Positions 7,334 to 19,994 of a stretch of 64,000 nucleotides of DNA are shown here, piece by piece. A program made the position numbers and the translations under genes. Within the stretch, counting starts at the first letter, position 1. Every line of letters starts with the position of its first letter. This DNA is from an uncultured Pelagibacteraceae bacterium. GTDB lineage: Bacteria > Pseudomonadota > Alphaproteobacteria > Pelagibacterales > AG-422-B15. The notes under the pieces were generated by a model. That model worked only from the letters and a program-made list of their open reading frames with translations. It did no database searches and had not been told where the DNA came from. Location: positions 1 to 64,000 of the forward strand of contig CABYZG010000005.1 in NCBI GenBank assembly GCA_902523455.1. The letters run 5' to 3'.

Positions 7334-7840
7334 ATGAAAAGAGAACAAAAAGAAATATTTGTTAAGAATTTGAAAACTATTTTGAGTGAAAATAGTTTGG
7401 TACTAGTCTTTCATTATAGAGGAATGTCTATGACTGATATGACTGATTTAAGAGTTCAGTCTTTCAATTCAGGTTGTAATATAAAAGTTACTAAAAATAG
7501 GTTAACAAAATTGGCCCTTGAGGGTACTGATAAATCAGAGCTATCTGACCTGTTTGATGGACCTACCGCTATAGCTTACTCAAATGACCCTGTGCAATTG
7601 ACCAAGCTTTTGACAAATTTCTCTAAAAATAACAGTAATTTAGTTATTCTTGGCGGTATAATGGACAATGAAATTTTAACTGTTGAAAAAATTGAAATTT
7701 TATCTAAATTGCCATCTCTCGAGGAAATAAGGGCAAAATTAATAGGTTTGATAAGTACACCTGCGCAGAAAATTGCTTCAGTTTTAACTGCTCCATCAGG
7801 TGATTTAGCAAGAGTATTTAACGCATATAGTACAAAGTAA
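7334..7840 (+). CDS. rplJ: 50S ribosomal protein L10
   Basis: A 168-residue stalk base protein. The N-terminal part (about 1-130) binds 23S rRNA beside L11, and the C-terminal helix (ending [10 protein letters not shown]) carries L7/L12 dimers. The FHYRGM and KVTKNRL segments are typical. With only 2 bases after rplA, the long untranslated L10-L12 binding leader known in E. coli is absent here; any autogenous site would lie within rplA. Confidence 0.98.
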   Translation: MKREQKEIFVKNLKTILSENSLVLVFHYRGMSMTDMTDLRVQSFNSGCNIKVTKNRLTKLALEGTDKSELSDLFDGPTAIAYSNDPVQLTKLLTNFSKNNSNLVILGGIMDNEILTVEKIEILSKLPSLEEIRAKLIGLISTPAQKIASVLTAPSGDLARVFNAYSTK

Positions 7841-7863
7841 TTTTAATAAGAAAGGGAATAAAC

Positions 7864-8244
7864 ATGGCTGACCTCCAACAAATAGTTGATCAACTATCAG
7901 ACTTAACAGTAATCGAAGCTGCTGAGTTATCAAAAATGCTAGAAGAGAAATGGGGCGTATCTGCCGCTGCACCCGTAGCAGTTGCCGCTGCTGGAGCTGC
8001 ACCTTCAGGTGATGCTGCTGCTGTAGAAGAAAAAGATGAGTTTACAATTGTATTAGCTGCTGCTGGCGATAAAAAAATTAACGTAATTAAAGAAGTAAGA
8101 ACAATCACAGGACTCGGTTTAAAAGAAGCTAAAGATCTTGTTGAGGGTGCACCTAAGGAATTAAAAACAGGTGTCTCAAAAGATGAGGCTAATGGCTTTA
8201 AAGAAAAGTTAGAAGCTGCTGGTGCAACAGTAGAACTTAAATAA
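7864..8244 (+). CDS. rplL: 50S ribosomal protein L7/L12
   Basis: A 126-residue stalk protein, present as several dimers, that recruits translation GTPases. It has an N-terminal dimer helix ([10 protein letters not shown]), an alanine-rich hinge (about 38-55), and a C-terminal factor-binding domain ([22 protein letters not shown]). AAGGG stands 8 bases before the ATG. Codon use is strongly biased, as expected for a very abundant protein. The following 71-base gap holds a hairpin before rpoB. Confidence 0.99.
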   Translation: MADLQQIVDQLSDLTVIEAAELSKMLEEKWGVSAAAPVAVAAAGAAPSGDAAAVEEKDEFTIVLAAAGDKKINVIKEVRTITGLGLKEAKDLVEGAPKELKTGVSKDEANGFKEKLEAAGATVELK

Positions 8245-8267
8245 TTTTATTTTAAATATTTTTTACT

Positions 8268-8293
8268 CAATAGTTTGTAACTTATAACTATTG
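8268..8293 (+). promoter_or_regulatory. rplL-rpoB intergenic hairpin, probable attenuator
   Basis: CAATAGTT (8268-8275) pairs perfectly with AACTATTG (8286-8293) around a 10-base loop and is followed by TTTAT. It lies in the only sizeable gap of the rplK-rpoC run. In E. coli this gap carries a partial terminator and an RNase III site that make ribosomal protein mRNA exceed polymerase mRNA; the same role is inferred here. Confidence 0.45.
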
Positions 8294-8315
8294 TTTATAG
8301 GGCGAATATAAATTA

Positions 8316-11300
8316 ATGGTTAATACATTATCATTTACCGAACGAAAAAGAGTTCGTAAAAACTTTGGCAAGTTAAAAGAAGTTTCTAAATTCCCTAACC
8401 TTATCGAAATACAAAAAAAATCTTACGAAGATTTTTTACTTGAACATGTAAATCCTTCTGAAAGACTAGATAAGGGTCTGCAGAAAGTTTTTAAAAGTGT
8501 ATTTCCTTTAGAAGATTTTTCTGGATCAGCGAGAATTGAATATATTGAGTATGATTTTCAGACTCCGAAATTTGATGTTGATGAGTGTCGTCAAAGAGAT
8601 AAGACTTATGCTGCTCCATTAAATGTGAAATTAAGACTTATTGTTTTTGATATCGACGAAGAAACAGAGTCTAGAACTGTAAAAGATATCAAAGAACAAG
8701 AAATTTACTTATGTGATTTGCCTTTAATGACTCAAAAAGGAACATTTATTACTAATGGAACAGAAAGAGTTGTTGTTAGCCAGATGCATAGAAGCCCAGG
8801 GGTATTTTTTGATCATGATAATGGTAAGACACATTCTAGCGGTAAATTGTTATTTGGAGCAAGAGTAATCCCTTATAGAGGCTCATGGCTTGATATAGAA
8901 TTTGATCATAAAGATATTATTCATTGTCGAATAGATAGAAAAAAGAAAATTCCAATTACTACATTTCTAATGGCAATGGGTATTAAGCGTGATGAAATAT
9001 TGTCTTTATTTTATAGTACTGAAACTTATTCTTTAAATATAAAAGATAGCAAGTGGAAGGTAAGCTTTAATCCTAAAAATATTAAGACTGGAAAGTTACA
9101 AAAAAGTCTTGTCAGTGCAGCTGATGGAAAAATTGCTATTAAACAAGGAACAAAAATAAATCCAGCTATAGCAAAAAAGCTCTTTAACGATGGTCTTAAA
9201 AATTTATTAATAGAAGATGATGATCTAATCGGAAAGTTTATTGCTGATGACTTGATTAATGAAAAAACTGGAGAAATTTATTTCGAAGCATCTGATGAGA
9301 TTACCTCTGAAGTAATTGAAAAAATTAAAGAACTAAAGATATCAAAATTACCTCTACTGGAAATCGATGGTATTAATGTAGGTTCATTTATACGAGATAC
9401 GCTAAGAGTTGATAAAAACTTAAGTCCTGAGGATGCAGTAGTTGAAATATACAAAGTGTTGAGACCTGGTGAGCCCCCGAATCTTGAGACAGCATTTGAA
9501 GTATTTAATTCATTATTCTTCAAATCAGAAAAATATGACCTCTCTGATGTTGGCAGAGTCAAAATGAATTACAGGCTTAACATAGAAAGCTCTGATACTC
9601 TTACAGTACTTCGCAGCGAGGACGTTATCGAAGTTATCAAAACGGTTATGGATTTAAGAACAGGTAAGGGAGAAGTTGATGATATTGACCATTTAGGTAA
9701 CAGAAGAGTTAGGTCGGTAGGTGAATTAGTTGAAAATCAATTCAGAATGGGGCTTATCCGAATGGAAAGATCAATAAAAGAGAGAATGAATTCTTTAGAA
9801 GTTGATGCTGCTACCCCGCAAGATATTATTAATGCAAAGCCATTGGTTGCTTCTCTTAAGGAATTTTTTGGAACTTCACAGTTATCACAATTTATGGATC
9901 AAACTAACCCTTTAGCTGAAATTACACATAAAAGAAGATTATCAGCACTTGGACCAGGTGGGCTTAGTCGAGAGAGAGCTGGCTTTGAAGTAAGAGACGT
10001 ACATCCCACGCATTACGGTAGAATCTGTCCAATAGAAACTCCTGAGGGCCCAAATATTGGTTTAATAAACAGCTTAGCATCTCATGCAAGAGTAAATCAA
10101 TACGGTTTCATTGAAAGCCCATATAGAAAGGTATTAAAAGGAAAGGTTAGCGACTCAGTCGAATATCTTCCAGCTATGGAGGAAGCAAACTATACTATTG
10201 CTCAAGCCAACAGTGAACTAGACGATAAGGGATGCTTTATTACTAAATTGGTTTCTTGCCGACGAAACGGTGATTTTGTTATGACTGTCCCTGAAGATAT
10301 AGATTATATGGATGTATCACCTAAGCAGGTAGTTTCTTGTGCAGCATCCCTGATACCATTTCTTGAAAACGATGATGCAAATAGAGCTCTTATGGGATCA
10401 AATATGATGAGACAAGCAGTACCTTTAATACAAGCTGAGTCTCCATTAGTGGGAACAGGAGTAGAAAAAGTCGTTGCCGTAGACTCTGGGGTCACTATTG
10501 TAGCAAATAGAGACGGTGTAGTTGACAAAATTGATGGAAAAAGAATTGTTGTTAGAGTAACAGAGAAAATTAAAACGACTGAGTCTGGTGTTGATATTTA
10601 TACTTTACAAAAATTTCAGAGATCAAACCAAAGTACATGTATTAACCAAAGACCTCTTGTAAAAGTTGGTGATAAGGTATCAAGAGGTGATATTATTGCT
10701 GATGGACCATCAACACACTTTGGCGAGCTTGGTTTAGGTCGAAATGTAGTTGTGGCCTTTATGCCATGGAGAGGCTACAATTTTGAAGACTCAATTTTAA
10801 TTTCAGAAAAAATTGTTCAAGAAGATAAGTTTACTTCTATTCATATTGAAGAGTTTGAAGTTATGTCAAGAGACACGAAGTTAGGATCAGAGGAAATAAC
10901 AAGAGATATCCCAAATGCTGGCGATGAAATGTTACGTAATCTTGATGAAGCGGGTATTGTATATGTCGGAGCTGATGTCAATCCTGGTGACATTCTTGTT
11001 GGAAAAGTTACTCCTAAGGGTGAAAGCCCTGTTACTCCAGAGGAGAAATTATTAAGAGCAATATTTGGAGAAAAAGCGACTGATGTAAAAGATACATCTT
11101 TAAGACTCCCACCTGGCTCAAGTGGAATTGTTGTAGATGTAAAAGTATTCAATAGGTATGGAATAGAAAAAGATGATAGAGCCTTGTCTATTGAAAGAGA
11201 TGAAATTGAAAAATTGGCTAACGATAGAGAAGCTGAGTTAGGAATTCTCAATAGAAATATAAAAGAGAGACTTGTTCTACTAATTAATGAAAAAAACGCA

Positions 11301-12419
11301 ACTGAAGTACCTGATGATATTAATAGTCAGAATAAATACGATAAAGCCACTTTGTCAGAAATTAAATTAGACTCTCTTTGGAAAATGAGACTTGAAAGTT
11401 CAAATGATCAAAATGAAATTGATAATTTAAAAAAACAATATGATATTGCTAGATCAGCAATTCAAGCTCGCTTCGACAATAAAGTTGACAAGGTTCAAAG
11501 AGGTGATGAACTTTTGCCGGGTGTTATGAAAATGGTTAAAGTATTTGTCGCTGTTAAAAGAAAATTGCAACCAGGTGATAAAATGGCAGGGAGGCATGGT
11601 AACAAGGGAGTAATTAGCAAAATTGCTCCGGTTGAAGACATGCCATATCTTGAAGATGGTAGAACGGTTGATATTGTATTAAATCCTCTTGGAGTGCCAA
11701 GCAGAATGAACGTAGGTCAAATTTTAGAAACTCATTTAGGCTGGGCGTGCGCTGGAATTGGAGAGATAATTAATAAATCTCTTGCGCAATACAAGTTGTC
11801 AAATGATCACTCTGTAATCGGAAAATCTCTCGAAAAGGTTTATGGTAAAGATCAATTTAAAAATGAAATTGCTTCATTAAGTAAAGACGAGCAAAAAGAA
11901 CTTGCAATAAATATTGCCAATGGTGTTCCAATTAAAACACCAGTATTTGATGGAGCATCTGAGTCTGAAATATCAGACATGTTGGGCGAAGCTGGTTTTG
12001 ATAAAAGTGGTCAAACACAGCTATGGGATGGATTAACTGGTGAAAAATTTGAGAGGAAAGTGACTGTTGGTTATATATACATGCTAAAACTGCACCATCT
12101 AGTTGATGATAAAATTCATGCAAGATCTATTGGTCCTTACAGTCTGGTAACGCAGCAACCATTGGGAGGTAAAGCTCAATTCGGCGGACAGAGATTTGGT
12201 GAAATGGAAGTTTGGGCTCTTGAAGCTTATGGAGCAGCTTATACTCTTCAAGAGATTTTAACTGTTAAATCTGATGATGTTGCTGGTAGAACCAAAGTTT
12301 ATGAAACTATTATCAGAGGTGAAGACGTATTCCAGTCAGGAACACCTGAGTCATTTAACGTATTGATTAAAGAAATTAGGTCATTAGGTCTAAATATAGA
12401 GCTTTCAAATTTGAATTAG
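8316..12419 (+). CDS. rpoB: RNA polymerase subunit beta
   Basis: A 1367-residue catalytic subunit. Recognisable parts are the N-terminal protrusion and lobe ([17 protein letters not shown]), the rifampicin pocket (about 517-550: [25 protein letters not shown]), which shows the sensitive-type residues, the [16 protein letters not shown] motif, the active-site region [31 protein letters not shown], and the C-terminal clamp ([19 protein letters not shown]). There is no clear Shine-Dalgarno sequence. rpoC follows after 8 bases. Length is close to other alphaproteobacterial beta subunits. Confidence 0.99.
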   Translation: MVNTLSFTERKRVRKNFGKLKEVSKFPNLIEIQKKSYEDFLLEHVNPSERLDKGLQKVFKSVFPLEDFSGSARIEYIEYDFQTPKFDVDECRQRDKTYAAPLNVKLRLIVFDIDEETESRTVKDIKEQEIYLCDLPLMTQKGTFITNGTERVVVSQMHRSPGVFFDHDNGKTHSSGKLLFGARVIPYRGSWLDIEFDHKDIIHCRIDRKKKIPITTFLMAMGIKRDEILSLFYSTETYSLNIKDSKWKVSFNPKNIKTGKLQKSLVSAADGKIAIKQGTKINPAIAKKLFNDGLKNLLIEDDDLIGKFIADDLINEKTGEIYFEASDEITSEVIEKIKELKISKLPLLEIDGINVGSFIRDTLRVDKNLSPEDAVVEIYKVLRPGEPPNLETAFEVFNSLFFKSEKYDLSDVGRVKMNYRLNIESSDTLTVLRSEDVIEVIKTVMDLRTGKGEVDDIDHLGNRRVRSVGELVENQFRMGLIRMERSIKERMNSLEVDAATPQDIINAKPLVASLKEFFGTSQLSQFMDQTNPLAEITHKRRLSALGPGGLSRERAGFEVRDVHPTHYGRICPIETPEGPNIGLINSLASHARVNQYGFIESPYRKVLKGKVSDSVEYLPAMEEANYTIAQANSELDDKGCFITKLVSCRRNGDFVMTVPEDIDYMDVSPKQVVSCAASLIPFLENDDANRALMGSNMMRQAVPLIQAESPLVGTGVEKVVAVDSGVTIVANRDGVVDKIDGKRIVVRVTEKIKTTESGVDIYTLQKFQRSNQSTCINQRPLVKVGDKVSRGDIIADGPSTHFGELGLGRNVVVAFMPWRGYNFEDSILISEKIVQEDKFTSIHIEEFEVMSRDTKLGSEEITRDIPNAGDEMLRNLDEAGIVYVGADVNPGDILVGKVTPKGESPVTPEEKLLRAIFGEKATDVKDTSLRLPPGSSGIVVDVKVFNRYGIEKDDRALSIERDEIEKLANDREAELGILNRNIKERLVLLINEKNATEVPDDINSQNKYDKATLSEIKLDSLWKMRLESSNDQNEIDNLKKQYDIARSAIQARFDNKVDKVQRGDELLPGVMKMVKVFVAVKRKLQPGDKMAGRHGNKGVISKIAPVEDMPYLEDGRTVDIVLNPLGVPSRMNVGQILETHLGWACAGIGEIINKSLAQYKLSNDHSVIGKSLEKVYGKDQFKNEIASLSKDEQKELAINIANGVPIKTPVFDGASESEISDMLGEAGFDKSGQTQLWDGLTGEKFERKVTVGYIYMLKLHHLVDDKIHARSIGPYSLVTQQPLGGKAQFGGQRFGEMEVWALEAYGAAYTLQEILTVKSDDVAGRTKVYETIIRGEDVFQSGTPESFNVLIKEIRSLGLNIELSNLN

Positions 12420-12427
12420 GGAAAACT

Positions 12428-15400
12428 ATGAGTCAATCATTAATGAATATATTTAATCCTGCCGCATCAAGAGATGATTTCAACCAGGTAAAAATTTCAA
12501 TTGCTAGTCCTGAAAGAATACTATCATGGTCATATGGTGAAATAAAAAAGCCTGAAACTATAAATTATAGAACTTTTAAACCTGAAAGAGACGGTCTTTT
12601 CTGTGCCAGAATTTTTGGACCAATTAAAGATTATGAATGTCTTTGTGGAAAGTATAAGAGAATGAAATTCAAGGGTATCATTTGTGAGAAATGCGGTGTT
12701 GAGGTAACAAAAAAAGACGTAAGAAGAGAGAGAATGGGGCATATTCAATTAGCTGCCCCCGTTGCGCATATATGGTTCTTAAAATCGTTACCAAGCCGTA
12801 TAGCCCTCATGATGGATATGAAGCTTAAAGATCTCGAGAAGGTTCTTTATTTTGAAAAATTCATGGTAACTGAACCAGGATTGACACCCTTAATACAAAA
12901 TCAATTACTTGATGAAGAAGAATTAGAAAAAGCTAGAGAAGAATATGGAGAAGACTCGTTCTCAGCCGGTATCGGAGCTGAGGCAGTTAGAAAAGTTCTT
13001 GAAAGAGTTGAACTTGAACCAGAGCTTGAAGCTTTACGGACAAAACTCTCTGAAACAAAAGCTGTTGCGTTGTCAGAAAAGTTAGTAAAAAGAATTAAAA
13101 TTTTTGAAGCCTTTATTTCATCGGGAAATAGACCTGAGTGGATGATATTAACCTCTGTACCTGTAATTCCGCCAGAATTAAGACCGCTCGTTCCACTGGA
13201 CGGTGGAAGATTCGCATCAAGTGATTTAAATGATCTCTATAGAAGAGTTATCAATAGAAATAATAGACTGTCTAGATTAATTGAACTACGAGCTCCAGAT
13301 ATAATTATAAGAAATGAAAAAAGAATGCTTCAAGAGTCTGTTGATGCACTTTTTGATAATGGAAGAAGGGGAAGAGTTATCACTGGAACAAATAAAAGAC
13401 CACTTAAATCACTGGCAGAAATGCTTAAAGGTAAACAGGGACGTTTTAGACAGAATTTATTAGGTAAAAGGGTCGATTATTCTGGAAGATCAGTGATAGT
13501 TGTAGGTCCTGAATTAAAACTACATCAATGTGGTTTACCAAAAAAAATGGCTATCGAGTTATTTAAACCATTCATATACGCAAGATTAGAGTCCTTAGGT
13601 TTAGCTACTACTTTAAAACAAGCTAAGAAGATGGTTGAAAAAGAGCGGCCAGAAGTATGGGACGTTTTAGACCGTGTTATCAGGGAGCACCCAGTAATAT
13701 TAAATAGAGCACCGACACTTCATAGACTTGGTGTACAGGCCTTTGAGCCAGTTTTAATTGAAGGTAAGGCAATTCAACTTCACCCTTTAGTTTGTACTGC
13801 GTTCAATGCTGACTTTGATGGTGATCAGATGGCTGTACATGTGCCTTTAAGCCTAGAAGCTCAGCTTGAGGCAAGAGTTCTTATGATGTCAACAAACAAT
13901 ATACTAAACCCTGCAAATGGTAAGCCAGTAATTGTTCCAAGTCAGGATATTGTATTGGGTATTTATTATTTATCGCAAGAAAAAGAAAATGAGCCAGGCC
14001 AAGGAACCGTATTTAAAGATATTTACGAAGTTCAGCAAGCGCTTGAAAACAATGCAACAACTGTTCATGCAAAAGTTAATGCAAGAATCAATTTTATAGA
14101 CTTGGAGGGTAATAAAAAATTAAAAAGAATTGAGACAACACCTGGAAGAATGCTACTCTGGAATCTTGTTCCACAACACAAAGATCTTGACCCTAAACTA
14201 GTTAACCGACTTTTAGGTAAAAAAGAAATATCAGGTCTTATTGATACGGTTTATAGATATTGTGGTCAAAAAGATACAGTGATATTCGCTGACCAATTAA
14301 TGGCATTAGGCTTTCATTATGCTTATAAGGCAGGTATTTCATTTGGAAAAGATGATATGATTATCCCGGAAACAAAAGAAAAACTTGTTTCCGAAACAGC
14401 GGGTCAAATAGAAAAATATGAGAAACAGTACAATGATGGTCTAATAACGAATAGGGAGAAATACAATAAAGTAATTGATGCATGGGCCAAATGTACAGAT
14501 CGTGTTGCTCAGGAAATGATGAATGAAATATCTTCTAAGAAATTTGACAATGAAACTAAAAGAGAAATGCCAATAAATTCGATATATATGATGGCAAATT
14601 CGGGTGCTCGTGGCTCTGCAGCGCAAATGAAGCAATTATCTGGTATGAGAGGTCTTATGGCCAAGCCATCTGGTGATATAATTGAAACACCTATTATCTC
14701 TAATTTCAAGGAAGGTCTGAATGTACTTGAGTACTTTAATTCAACTCATGGCGCAAGAAAAGGCCTTGCTGATACGGCATTAAAAACAGCAAACTCTGGT
14801 TATTTAACTAGACGATTATGCGATGTTGCTCAGGATTGTACTATATCTGAACCAGACTGTGGCACAGATAATGGAGTATGGATTTCTGATGTTGTTGAGG
14901 GAGGTGAAGTAATAATTTCAATAGCAGATAGAGTATTAGGAAGGTTCCTACAGCACGATGTAAACCATCCGATTACTGGCGAGAACATTGCAAAAAAAGA
15001 CGATTATGTAGATGAGATTGTTGCAGAAAAAATTGAAACGGCAGGTATTCAAAGCCTTTATATTCGATCCCCACTAACTTGTGACAGTAAAAGGGGTATC
15101 TGCGTAAAGTGTTATGGCCGTGATTTAGCAAGAGGTTTCCTTGTTAACGAGGGAGAAGCCGTCGGAATGATAGCTGCACAATCAATAGGTGAGCCTGGCA
15201 CTCAACTTACCATGAGAACCTTCCACATCGGCGGCGCTGCTCAAATTAATGATCAATCATTTATTGAGATTAACACTGATGGAATATTTAAAATTTTAAA
15301 TAAAAATACTGTGGAAGACAGTAATAATGATTTGATTGTTATGGGCAGAAATTGTCAATTAGCTATACAAGATGATAACGGAAGAGAGCTTGCAAATTAC

Positions 15401-16603
15401 AAAGTTCCTTATGGTACAAAAATACTAGTTGAGGAAGATTCTAGAGTAAATAGCGGCACAAAGATATGTGAATGGGATCCATTTACAAACCCAGTCATAT
15501 CTGAAAAATCAGGAACTGCTAATTACGTCGATATGGAAGAAGGTATTTCTCTTATTGAGGAAACAGAGGAAAAAACTGGATTAACATATACCAAAGTTAA
15601 GGACTGGAAATCAGATCCAAAAGGAAGTGAATTAAAGCCAAGAATAACACTCAGAGATGAAAAAGGTGACGTTATACTTCTTGCAAACGGAAACGAAGCT
15701 AGATACTTCTTGCCACCTGATTCAATTCTTTCTGTTACGGATGGATCAGAAGTTCATGCAGGAGACGTTCTTGCCAGAACGCCAAAGGCCGCTTCAAAAA
15801 CTAAAGATATTACTGGAGGTTTACCTAGAGTTGCAGAATTATTTGAAGCAAGAAAACCAAAAGATCATGCAATTATTTCTGAGACTTCAGGAGTCATTTC
15901 TTTTGGCAAAGATATTAGAGGAAAACAAAAAGTTATTATTACTCCTGAAAAAGATGGCGATCCTGTAGAAGTATTAATTCCGAAAGGGAAGCATATTGCG
16001 TATCAAGAAGGTGAAGCCATTGAAAAGGGAGACTATTTGCTAGATGGTAATCCAGATCCTCATGATATTTTAGAAATTTTAGGAATTGAAGCATTAGCTG
16101 ACTATTTAATCAATGAAGTACAAGAGGTTTACAGATTGCAAGGTGTTTTAATCAACGATAAGCATATTGAAGTATTATGTAGGCAAATGTTACAGAAAGT
16201 CCATATTACTGAAATAGGTGATAGTTCATTTATTAGAGGCGAAGAAATAGATAGATTTGAATTCTTGACTACAAATGAACAGCTAGAGGGTGAAGGAAAA
16301 AAACCTGCAATAGCTAAACCAGTATTGCTAGGTATTACAAAAGCATCTCTTCAAACAAGGTCTTTCATTTCAGCCGCATCTTTCCAAGAAACAACAAGAA
16401 TTCTTACTGACGCTTCAATAAAAGGAAAAATGGATCGGCTTGAGGGCCTTAAAGAGAACGTAATTGTTGGAAGGTTGATTCCAGCGGGAACAGGACGAAC
16501 CTTCAATCAAATTGAAAATAAGGCAAAATTGCTAGATAAAGAGGCAAAAGTTGAAATTGAGGCAATTCAGGCAAAGAAAGAGCAAGAATCAGCTGAAATA
16601 TAA
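12428..16603 (+). CDS. rpoC: RNA polymerase subunit beta'
   Basis: A 1391-residue catalytic subunit. The N-terminal zinc ribbon (CLCG ... CEKCG), the lid and rudder region, the magnesium-binding NADFDGDQM (about 459-467), the bridge helix and trigger loop ([14 protein letters not shown]), the second zinc site ([13 protein letters not shown]) and the C-terminal part that docks omega are all visible. A non-conserved stretch near 960-1140 separates the two halves of the trigger loop region, as in other proteobacteria. It is the last gene of the run that starts at tRNA-Tyr; the next promoter lies 22 bases after its stop. Confidence 0.99.
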   Translation: MSQSLMNIFNPAASRDDFNQVKISIASPERILSWSYGEIKKPETINYRTFKPERDGLFCARIFGPIKDYECLCGKYKRMKFKGIICEKCGVEVTKKDVRRERMGHIQLAAPVAHIWFLKSLPSRIALMMDMKLKDLEKVLYFEKFMVTEPGLTPLIQNQLLDEEELEKAREEYGEDSFSAGIGAEAVRKVLERVELEPELEALRTKLSETKAVALSEKLVKRIKIFEAFISSGNRPEWMILTSVPVIPPELRPLVPLDGGRFASSDLNDLYRRVINRNNRLSRLIELRAPDIIIRNEKRMLQESVDALFDNGRRGRVITGTNKRPLKSLAEMLKGKQGRFRQNLLGKRVDYSGRSVIVVGPELKLHQCGLPKKMAIELFKPFIYARLESLGLATTLKQAKKMVEKERPEVWDVLDRVIREHPVILNRAPTLHRLGVQAFEPVLIEGKAIQLHPLVCTAFNADFDGDQMAVHVPLSLEAQLEARVLMMSTNNILNPANGKPVIVPSQDIVLGIYYLSQEKENEPGQGTVFKDIYEVQQALENNATTVHAKVNARINFIDLEGNKKLKRIETTPGRMLLWNLVPQHKDLDPKLVNRLLGKKEISGLIDTVYRYCGQKDTVIFADQLMALGFHYAYKAGISFGKDDMIIPETKEKLVSETAGQIEKYEKQYNDGLITNREKYNKVIDAWAKCTDRVAQEMMNEISSKKFDNETKREMPINSIYMMANSGARGSAAQMKQLSGMRGLMAKPSGDIIETPIISNFKEGLNVLEYFNSTHGARKGLADTALKTANSGYLTRRLCDVAQDCTISEPDCGTDNGVWISDVVEGGEVIISIADRVLGRFLQHDVNHPITGENIAKKDDYVDEIVAEKIETAGIQSLYIRSPLTCDSKRGICVKCYGRDLARGFLVNEGEAVGMIAAQSIGEPGTQLTMRTFHIGGAAQINDQSFIEINTDGIFKILNKNTVEDSNNDLIVMGRNCQLAIQDDNGRELANYKVPYGTKILVEEDSRVNSGTKICEWDPFTNPVISEKSGTANYVDMEEGISLIEETEEKTGLTYTKVKDWKSDPKGSELKPRITLRDEKGDVILLANGNEARYFLPPDSILSVTDGSEVHAGDVLARTPKAASKTKDITGGLPRVAELFEARKPKDHAIISETSGVISFGKDIRGKQKVIITPEKDGDPVEVLIPKGKHIAYQEGEAIEKGDYLLDGNPDPHDILEILGIEALADYLINEVQEVYRLQGVLINDKHIEVLCRQMLQKVHITEIGDSSFIRGEEIDRFEFLTTNEQLEGEGKKPAIAKPVLLGITKASLQTRSFISAASFQETTRILTDASIKGKMDRLEGLKENVIVGRLIPAGTGRTFNQIENKAKLLDKEAKVEIEAIQAKKEQESAEI

Positions 16604-16624
16604 GAGAATTCCTAATAAATTTTG

Positions 16625-16652
16625 TTGACCTGCATAAACTATTAAGTATTAT
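16625..16652 (+). promoter_or_regulatory. Promoter of the str operon (rpsL)
   Basis: TTGACC (16625-16630), a 16-base spacer and TATTAT (16647-16652) form a strong housekeeping promoter in the 150-base rpoC-rpsL gap. Transcription from about 16659 would give a leader of roughly 95 bases containing a hairpin. Confidence 0.6.
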
Positions 16653-16667
16653 TCGGCATTCTTAAAT

Positions 16668-16697
16668 AGTAGGCGGTAGAGAAATCTAAACGCTACT
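16668..16697 (+). promoter_or_regulatory. Leader hairpin before rpsL, terminator-like
   Basis: AGTAGGCG (16668-16675) pairs with CGCTACT (16691-16697), with one bulged G and a 15-base loop, and is followed at once by TTTT. It starts about 9 bases after the predicted start of the rpsL transcript, so it could be a transcription attenuator, a binding site for a ribosomal repressor, or the terminator of the rpoBC transcript. Confidence 0.4.
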
Positions 16698-16753
16698 TTT
16701 TATTAATTTTTTAAAATAGTTAACCTTTAAGTTGTAAAAACTGGAGATATTTT

Positions 16754-17125
16754 ATGCCGACTATAAGTCAGCTGATTAGAAAACCTAGAACCAAAGTTCA
16801 AAAAAGAAATAAGGTTCCAGCATTAAAAGCAAATCCTCAAAAGCGAGGTGTTTGTACTAGAGTTTATACAACTACCCCTAAAAAACCTAACTCTGCATTA
16901 CGAAAAGTTGCGAGAGTTAGACTTACAAATGGATTTGAAGTTACAAGTTATATTGGCGGTGAGGGTCATAATTTGCAGGAACACTCAGTAATATTAATTC
17001 GAGGCGGTCGTGTTAAAGACCTGCCAGGGGTACGTTATCACACTGTCAGAGGAGTTTTAGATACTCAAGGTGTTGGTGAGAGAAAACAACGCCGATCATT
17101 GTATGGAACGAAGAAACCTAAGTAA
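16754..17125 (+). CDS. rpsL: 30S ribosomal protein S12
   Basis: A 123-residue decoding-centre protein. [13 protein letters not shown] and [13 protein letters not shown] carry the two lysines whose change gives streptomycin resistance; both are wild type. The aspartate that is methylthiolated in many bacteria is also present. CTGGAG lies 8 bases before the ATG. rpsG begins at the next base after the stop. Confidence 0.99.
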   Translation: MPTISQLIRKPRTKVQKRNKVPALKANPQKRGVCTRVYTTTPKKPNSALRKVARVRLTNGFEVTSYIGGEGHNLQEHSVILIRGGRVKDLPGVRYHTVRGVLDTQGVGERKQRRSLYGTKKPK

Positions 17126-17596
<471 letters not shown>

Positions 17597-17597
17597 T

Positions 17598-19673
17598 ATG
17601 ACAAGAGAATACGCGCTTCAGAAATACCGTAATATAGGAATCATGGCTCACATTGATGCAGGGAAAACCACTACTACAGAAAGAATACTTTATTACACTG
17701 GTAAAAGTCACAAAATCGGAGAAGTTCATGATGGTGCAGCTACTATGGACTGGATGGAACAAGAGCAAGAAAGAGGAATTACAATTACTTCAGCAGCAAC
17801 TACATGTTTTTGGAATGATCATAGAATTAATATAATTGATACTCCAGGCCACGTTGACTTTACCATTGAAGTTGAGAGATCACTTAGAGTTCTTGACGGA
17901 GCTGTCGCAGTATTTGATGGTGTAGCTGGTGTTGAGCCTCAGACTGAAACTGTATGGAGACAAGCGAATAGATACAAGGTTCCAAGAATGTGCTTTGTTA
18001 ACAAGATGGATCGTACCGGGGCTGATTTTTATAAATGTCTTGATATGATTAAAGACAGACTTCAAGCAAATGCTTTAGTTTTACAAATTCCCTATGGAAG
18101 TGAGTCTGATCTTAAGGGTGTTATTGATCTTGTAAAAAATAAAGCAATTGTTTGGGCAAATGAAGACCTTGGAGCTAAATATGAGTACACAGAGATCCCA
18201 GAAGAATTAGAAGAGACGGCTGAAAAATATCGATCTGAAATGGTTGAAATGGCAGTTGAGCAGGATGAAGAGGTTTTAGAAAAATATTTAGATGGAGAAG
18301 AGCCTGATGAAGAAACTCTTTACCGTTGTATTAGAAAAGGTACTATCAATTTTGATTTCGTTCCGATTTTAACAGGTAGTGCATTTAAAAATAAAGGTGT
18401 ACAACCACTTCTAGATGCCATCGTAAACTTTATGCCAGATCCTAGTGAGGTACAACAGGCTATGGGTAACATACCAGGTAAAGAAGAAGAAGAAATAAGA
18501 AAAGCATCAGATGAAGAACCTTTTTCTGCATTAGCATTTAAAGTTGCTAACGATCCTTTCGTAGGCTCTCTCACATTTACAAGAATCTATTCAGGAAAGC
18601 TAGAAGCTGGTTCAACAATTATGAATTCTGTTAAAGGCGATAAGGAAAGAATTGGAAGAATGCTGCTTATGCATGCAAATAACAGAGAAGATATTAAAAC
18701 TGCGTATGCTGGTGATATTGTTGCGATAGCAGGGTTGAAAGATACCATAACTGGTGAAACTTTATGTGACTCTCAGAAGCCAATAATATTAGAGTCAATG
18801 GATTTTCCTGATCCAGTAATTGAAATTGCTGTTGAACCAAAAACAAAAGCTGACCAAGAAAAAATGGGTGAAGCGCTTGCTCGACTTGCTAAAGAAGACC
18901 CCTCTTTCAGAGTAACGTCTGATGATGAATCTGGGCAAACTGTTATTAAGGGAATGGGTGAGCTTCATTTGGATATTATTGTTGACCGAATGAAACGAGA
19001 GTTCAAGGTTGAAGCTAATGTAGGAGCGCCACAGGTTGCTTACAGAGAAACAATATCTAAAGAAGTTGAGGTAACATATACACATAAAAAACAAAGTGGA
19101 GGAGCTGGTCAGTTCGCTGAAGTAAAAATCATTGTTGAGGGATGTGAACCAGGGACAGGAAGATTATTTGAAGACAAAATTAAGGGAGGTAATATACCTA
19201 AAGAGTATATCCCAGGAGTTGAAAAAGGAATTGAGGGCGTTGCTGATACTGGCGTCATAGCAGGCTTCCCTATAATTGATTATAAAGTAACATTAATCGA
19301 TGGAAAATATCACGATGTAGACTCTAGTAGTTTAGCTTTTGAGATAGCTGGAAGGATGGCATTTAAAGACGCTTGTCAAAAAGCAGGTCCAAAACTTCTT
19401 GAGCCTGTTATGAGAGTTGAGGTAGTTACGCCTGAAGAGTTTATGGGGGATGTTATAGGCGATTTGAGCAGTAGAAGAGGCCAAGTTAGTGGAAGTGAAG
19501 CTAGAGGCAATACAACAGCTATCAGCTCAATGGTGCCTCTTGCCAATATGTTTGGCTATGTCAACACATTACGGTCTATGACTCAGGGAAGAGCTCAATA
19601 TTCAATGTTTTTTGATCATTATGAGCAAGTACCTCAAAACGTTCAAGATGAGGTAAAAGCAAAATTTGCATAA
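17598..19673 (+). CDS. fusA: Translation elongation factor EF-G
   Basis: A 691-residue GTPase that drives translocation and, with RRF, ribosome recycling. It has the P-loop AHIDAGKT (17-24), [17 protein letters not shown], domain II, and domains III-V with GMGELHLDI and GGAGQFAEV. The ATG at 17598 is chosen: it directly follows the rpsG stop and gives the family's standard [15 protein letters not shown] start, while an in-frame ATG at 17577 lies inside rpsG. rpsJ follows after 9 bases, without the tuf gene often found here. Confidence 0.99.
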   Translation: MTREYALQKYRNIGIMAHIDAGKTTTTERILYYTGKSHKIGEVHDGAATMDWMEQEQERGITITSAATTCFWNDHRINIIDTPGHVDFTIEVERSLRVLDGAVAVFDGVAGVEPQTETVWRQANRYKVPRMCFVNKMDRTGADFYKCLDMIKDRLQANALVLQIPYGSESDLKGVIDLVKNKAIVWANEDLGAKYEYTEIPEELEETAEKYRSEMVEMAVEQDEEVLEKYLDGEEPDEETLYRCIRKGTINFDFVPILTGSAFKNKGVQPLLDAIVNFMPDPSEVQQAMGNIPGKEEEEIRKASDEEPFSALAFKVANDPFVGSLTFTRIYSGKLEAGSTIMNSVKGDKERIGRMLLMHANNREDIKTAYAGDIVAIAGLKDTITGETLCDSQKPIILESMDFPDPVIEIAVEPKTKADQEKMGEALARLAKEDPSFRVTSDDESGQTVIKGMGELHLDIIVDRMKREFKVEANVGAPQVAYRETISKEVEVTYTHKKQSGGAGQFAEVKIIVEGCEPGTGRLFEDKIKGGNIPKEYIPGVEKGIEGVADTGVIAGFPIIDYKVTLIDGKYHDVDSSSLAFEIAGRMAFKDACQKAGPKLLEPVMRVEVVTPEEFMGDVIGDLSSRRGQVSGSEARGNTTAISSMVPLANMFGYVNTLRSMTQGRAQYSMFFDHYEQVPQNVQDEVKAKFA

Positions 19674-19682
19674 GGAATTAAA

Positions 19683-19991
19683 ATGGAAAATCAAAATATC
19701 AAAATAAGATTGAAGGCTTTTGACCATGGTGTACTCGATAAATCATCAGTAGAAATCGTTGATACAGCTAAAAGAACCGGAGCAATGGTGAAAGGCCCAA
19801 TACCATTACCCACAAATAATGAGAAGTTTACAGTTCTTCGATCTCCCCATGTTAACAAAAAAAGTAGAGAGCAATTCGAGATCAGGACTCATAAGAGATT
19901 AATAGAGATAGTCGATCCAACGCCACAAACAGTCGATGCACTAATGAAATTAGATTTAGCTTCAGGAGTTGATGTAGAAATCAAATTATAA
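19683..19991 (+). CDS. rpsJ: 30S ribosomal protein S10
   Basis: A 102-residue 30S head protein, also the NusE partner of NusG/NusB in antitermination. [19 protein letters not shown] and the [13 protein letters not shown] loop are standard. The start has an AAGGA site. The 9-base gap from fusA leaves no room for the long S10 leader known in E. coli, so the S10 operon here appears to be read through from str. Confidence 0.99.
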   Translation: MENQNIKIRLKAFDHGVLDKSSVEIVDTAKRTGAMVKGPIPLPTNNEKFTVLRSPHVNKKSREQFEIRTHKRLIEIVDPTPQTVDALMKLDLASGVDVEIKL

Positions 19992-19994
19992 GTT

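Noticed and set aside
10841..11251. Minus-strand frame of 136 codons inside rpoB
   Set aside because: Serine-rich antisense composition that results from A+T-rich coding on the other strand; no ribosome binding site or family likeness.
15657..15968. Plus-strand 103-codon frame inside rpoC as a second protein
   Set aside because: Out-of-frame reading of conserved rpoC sequence with no start signal.
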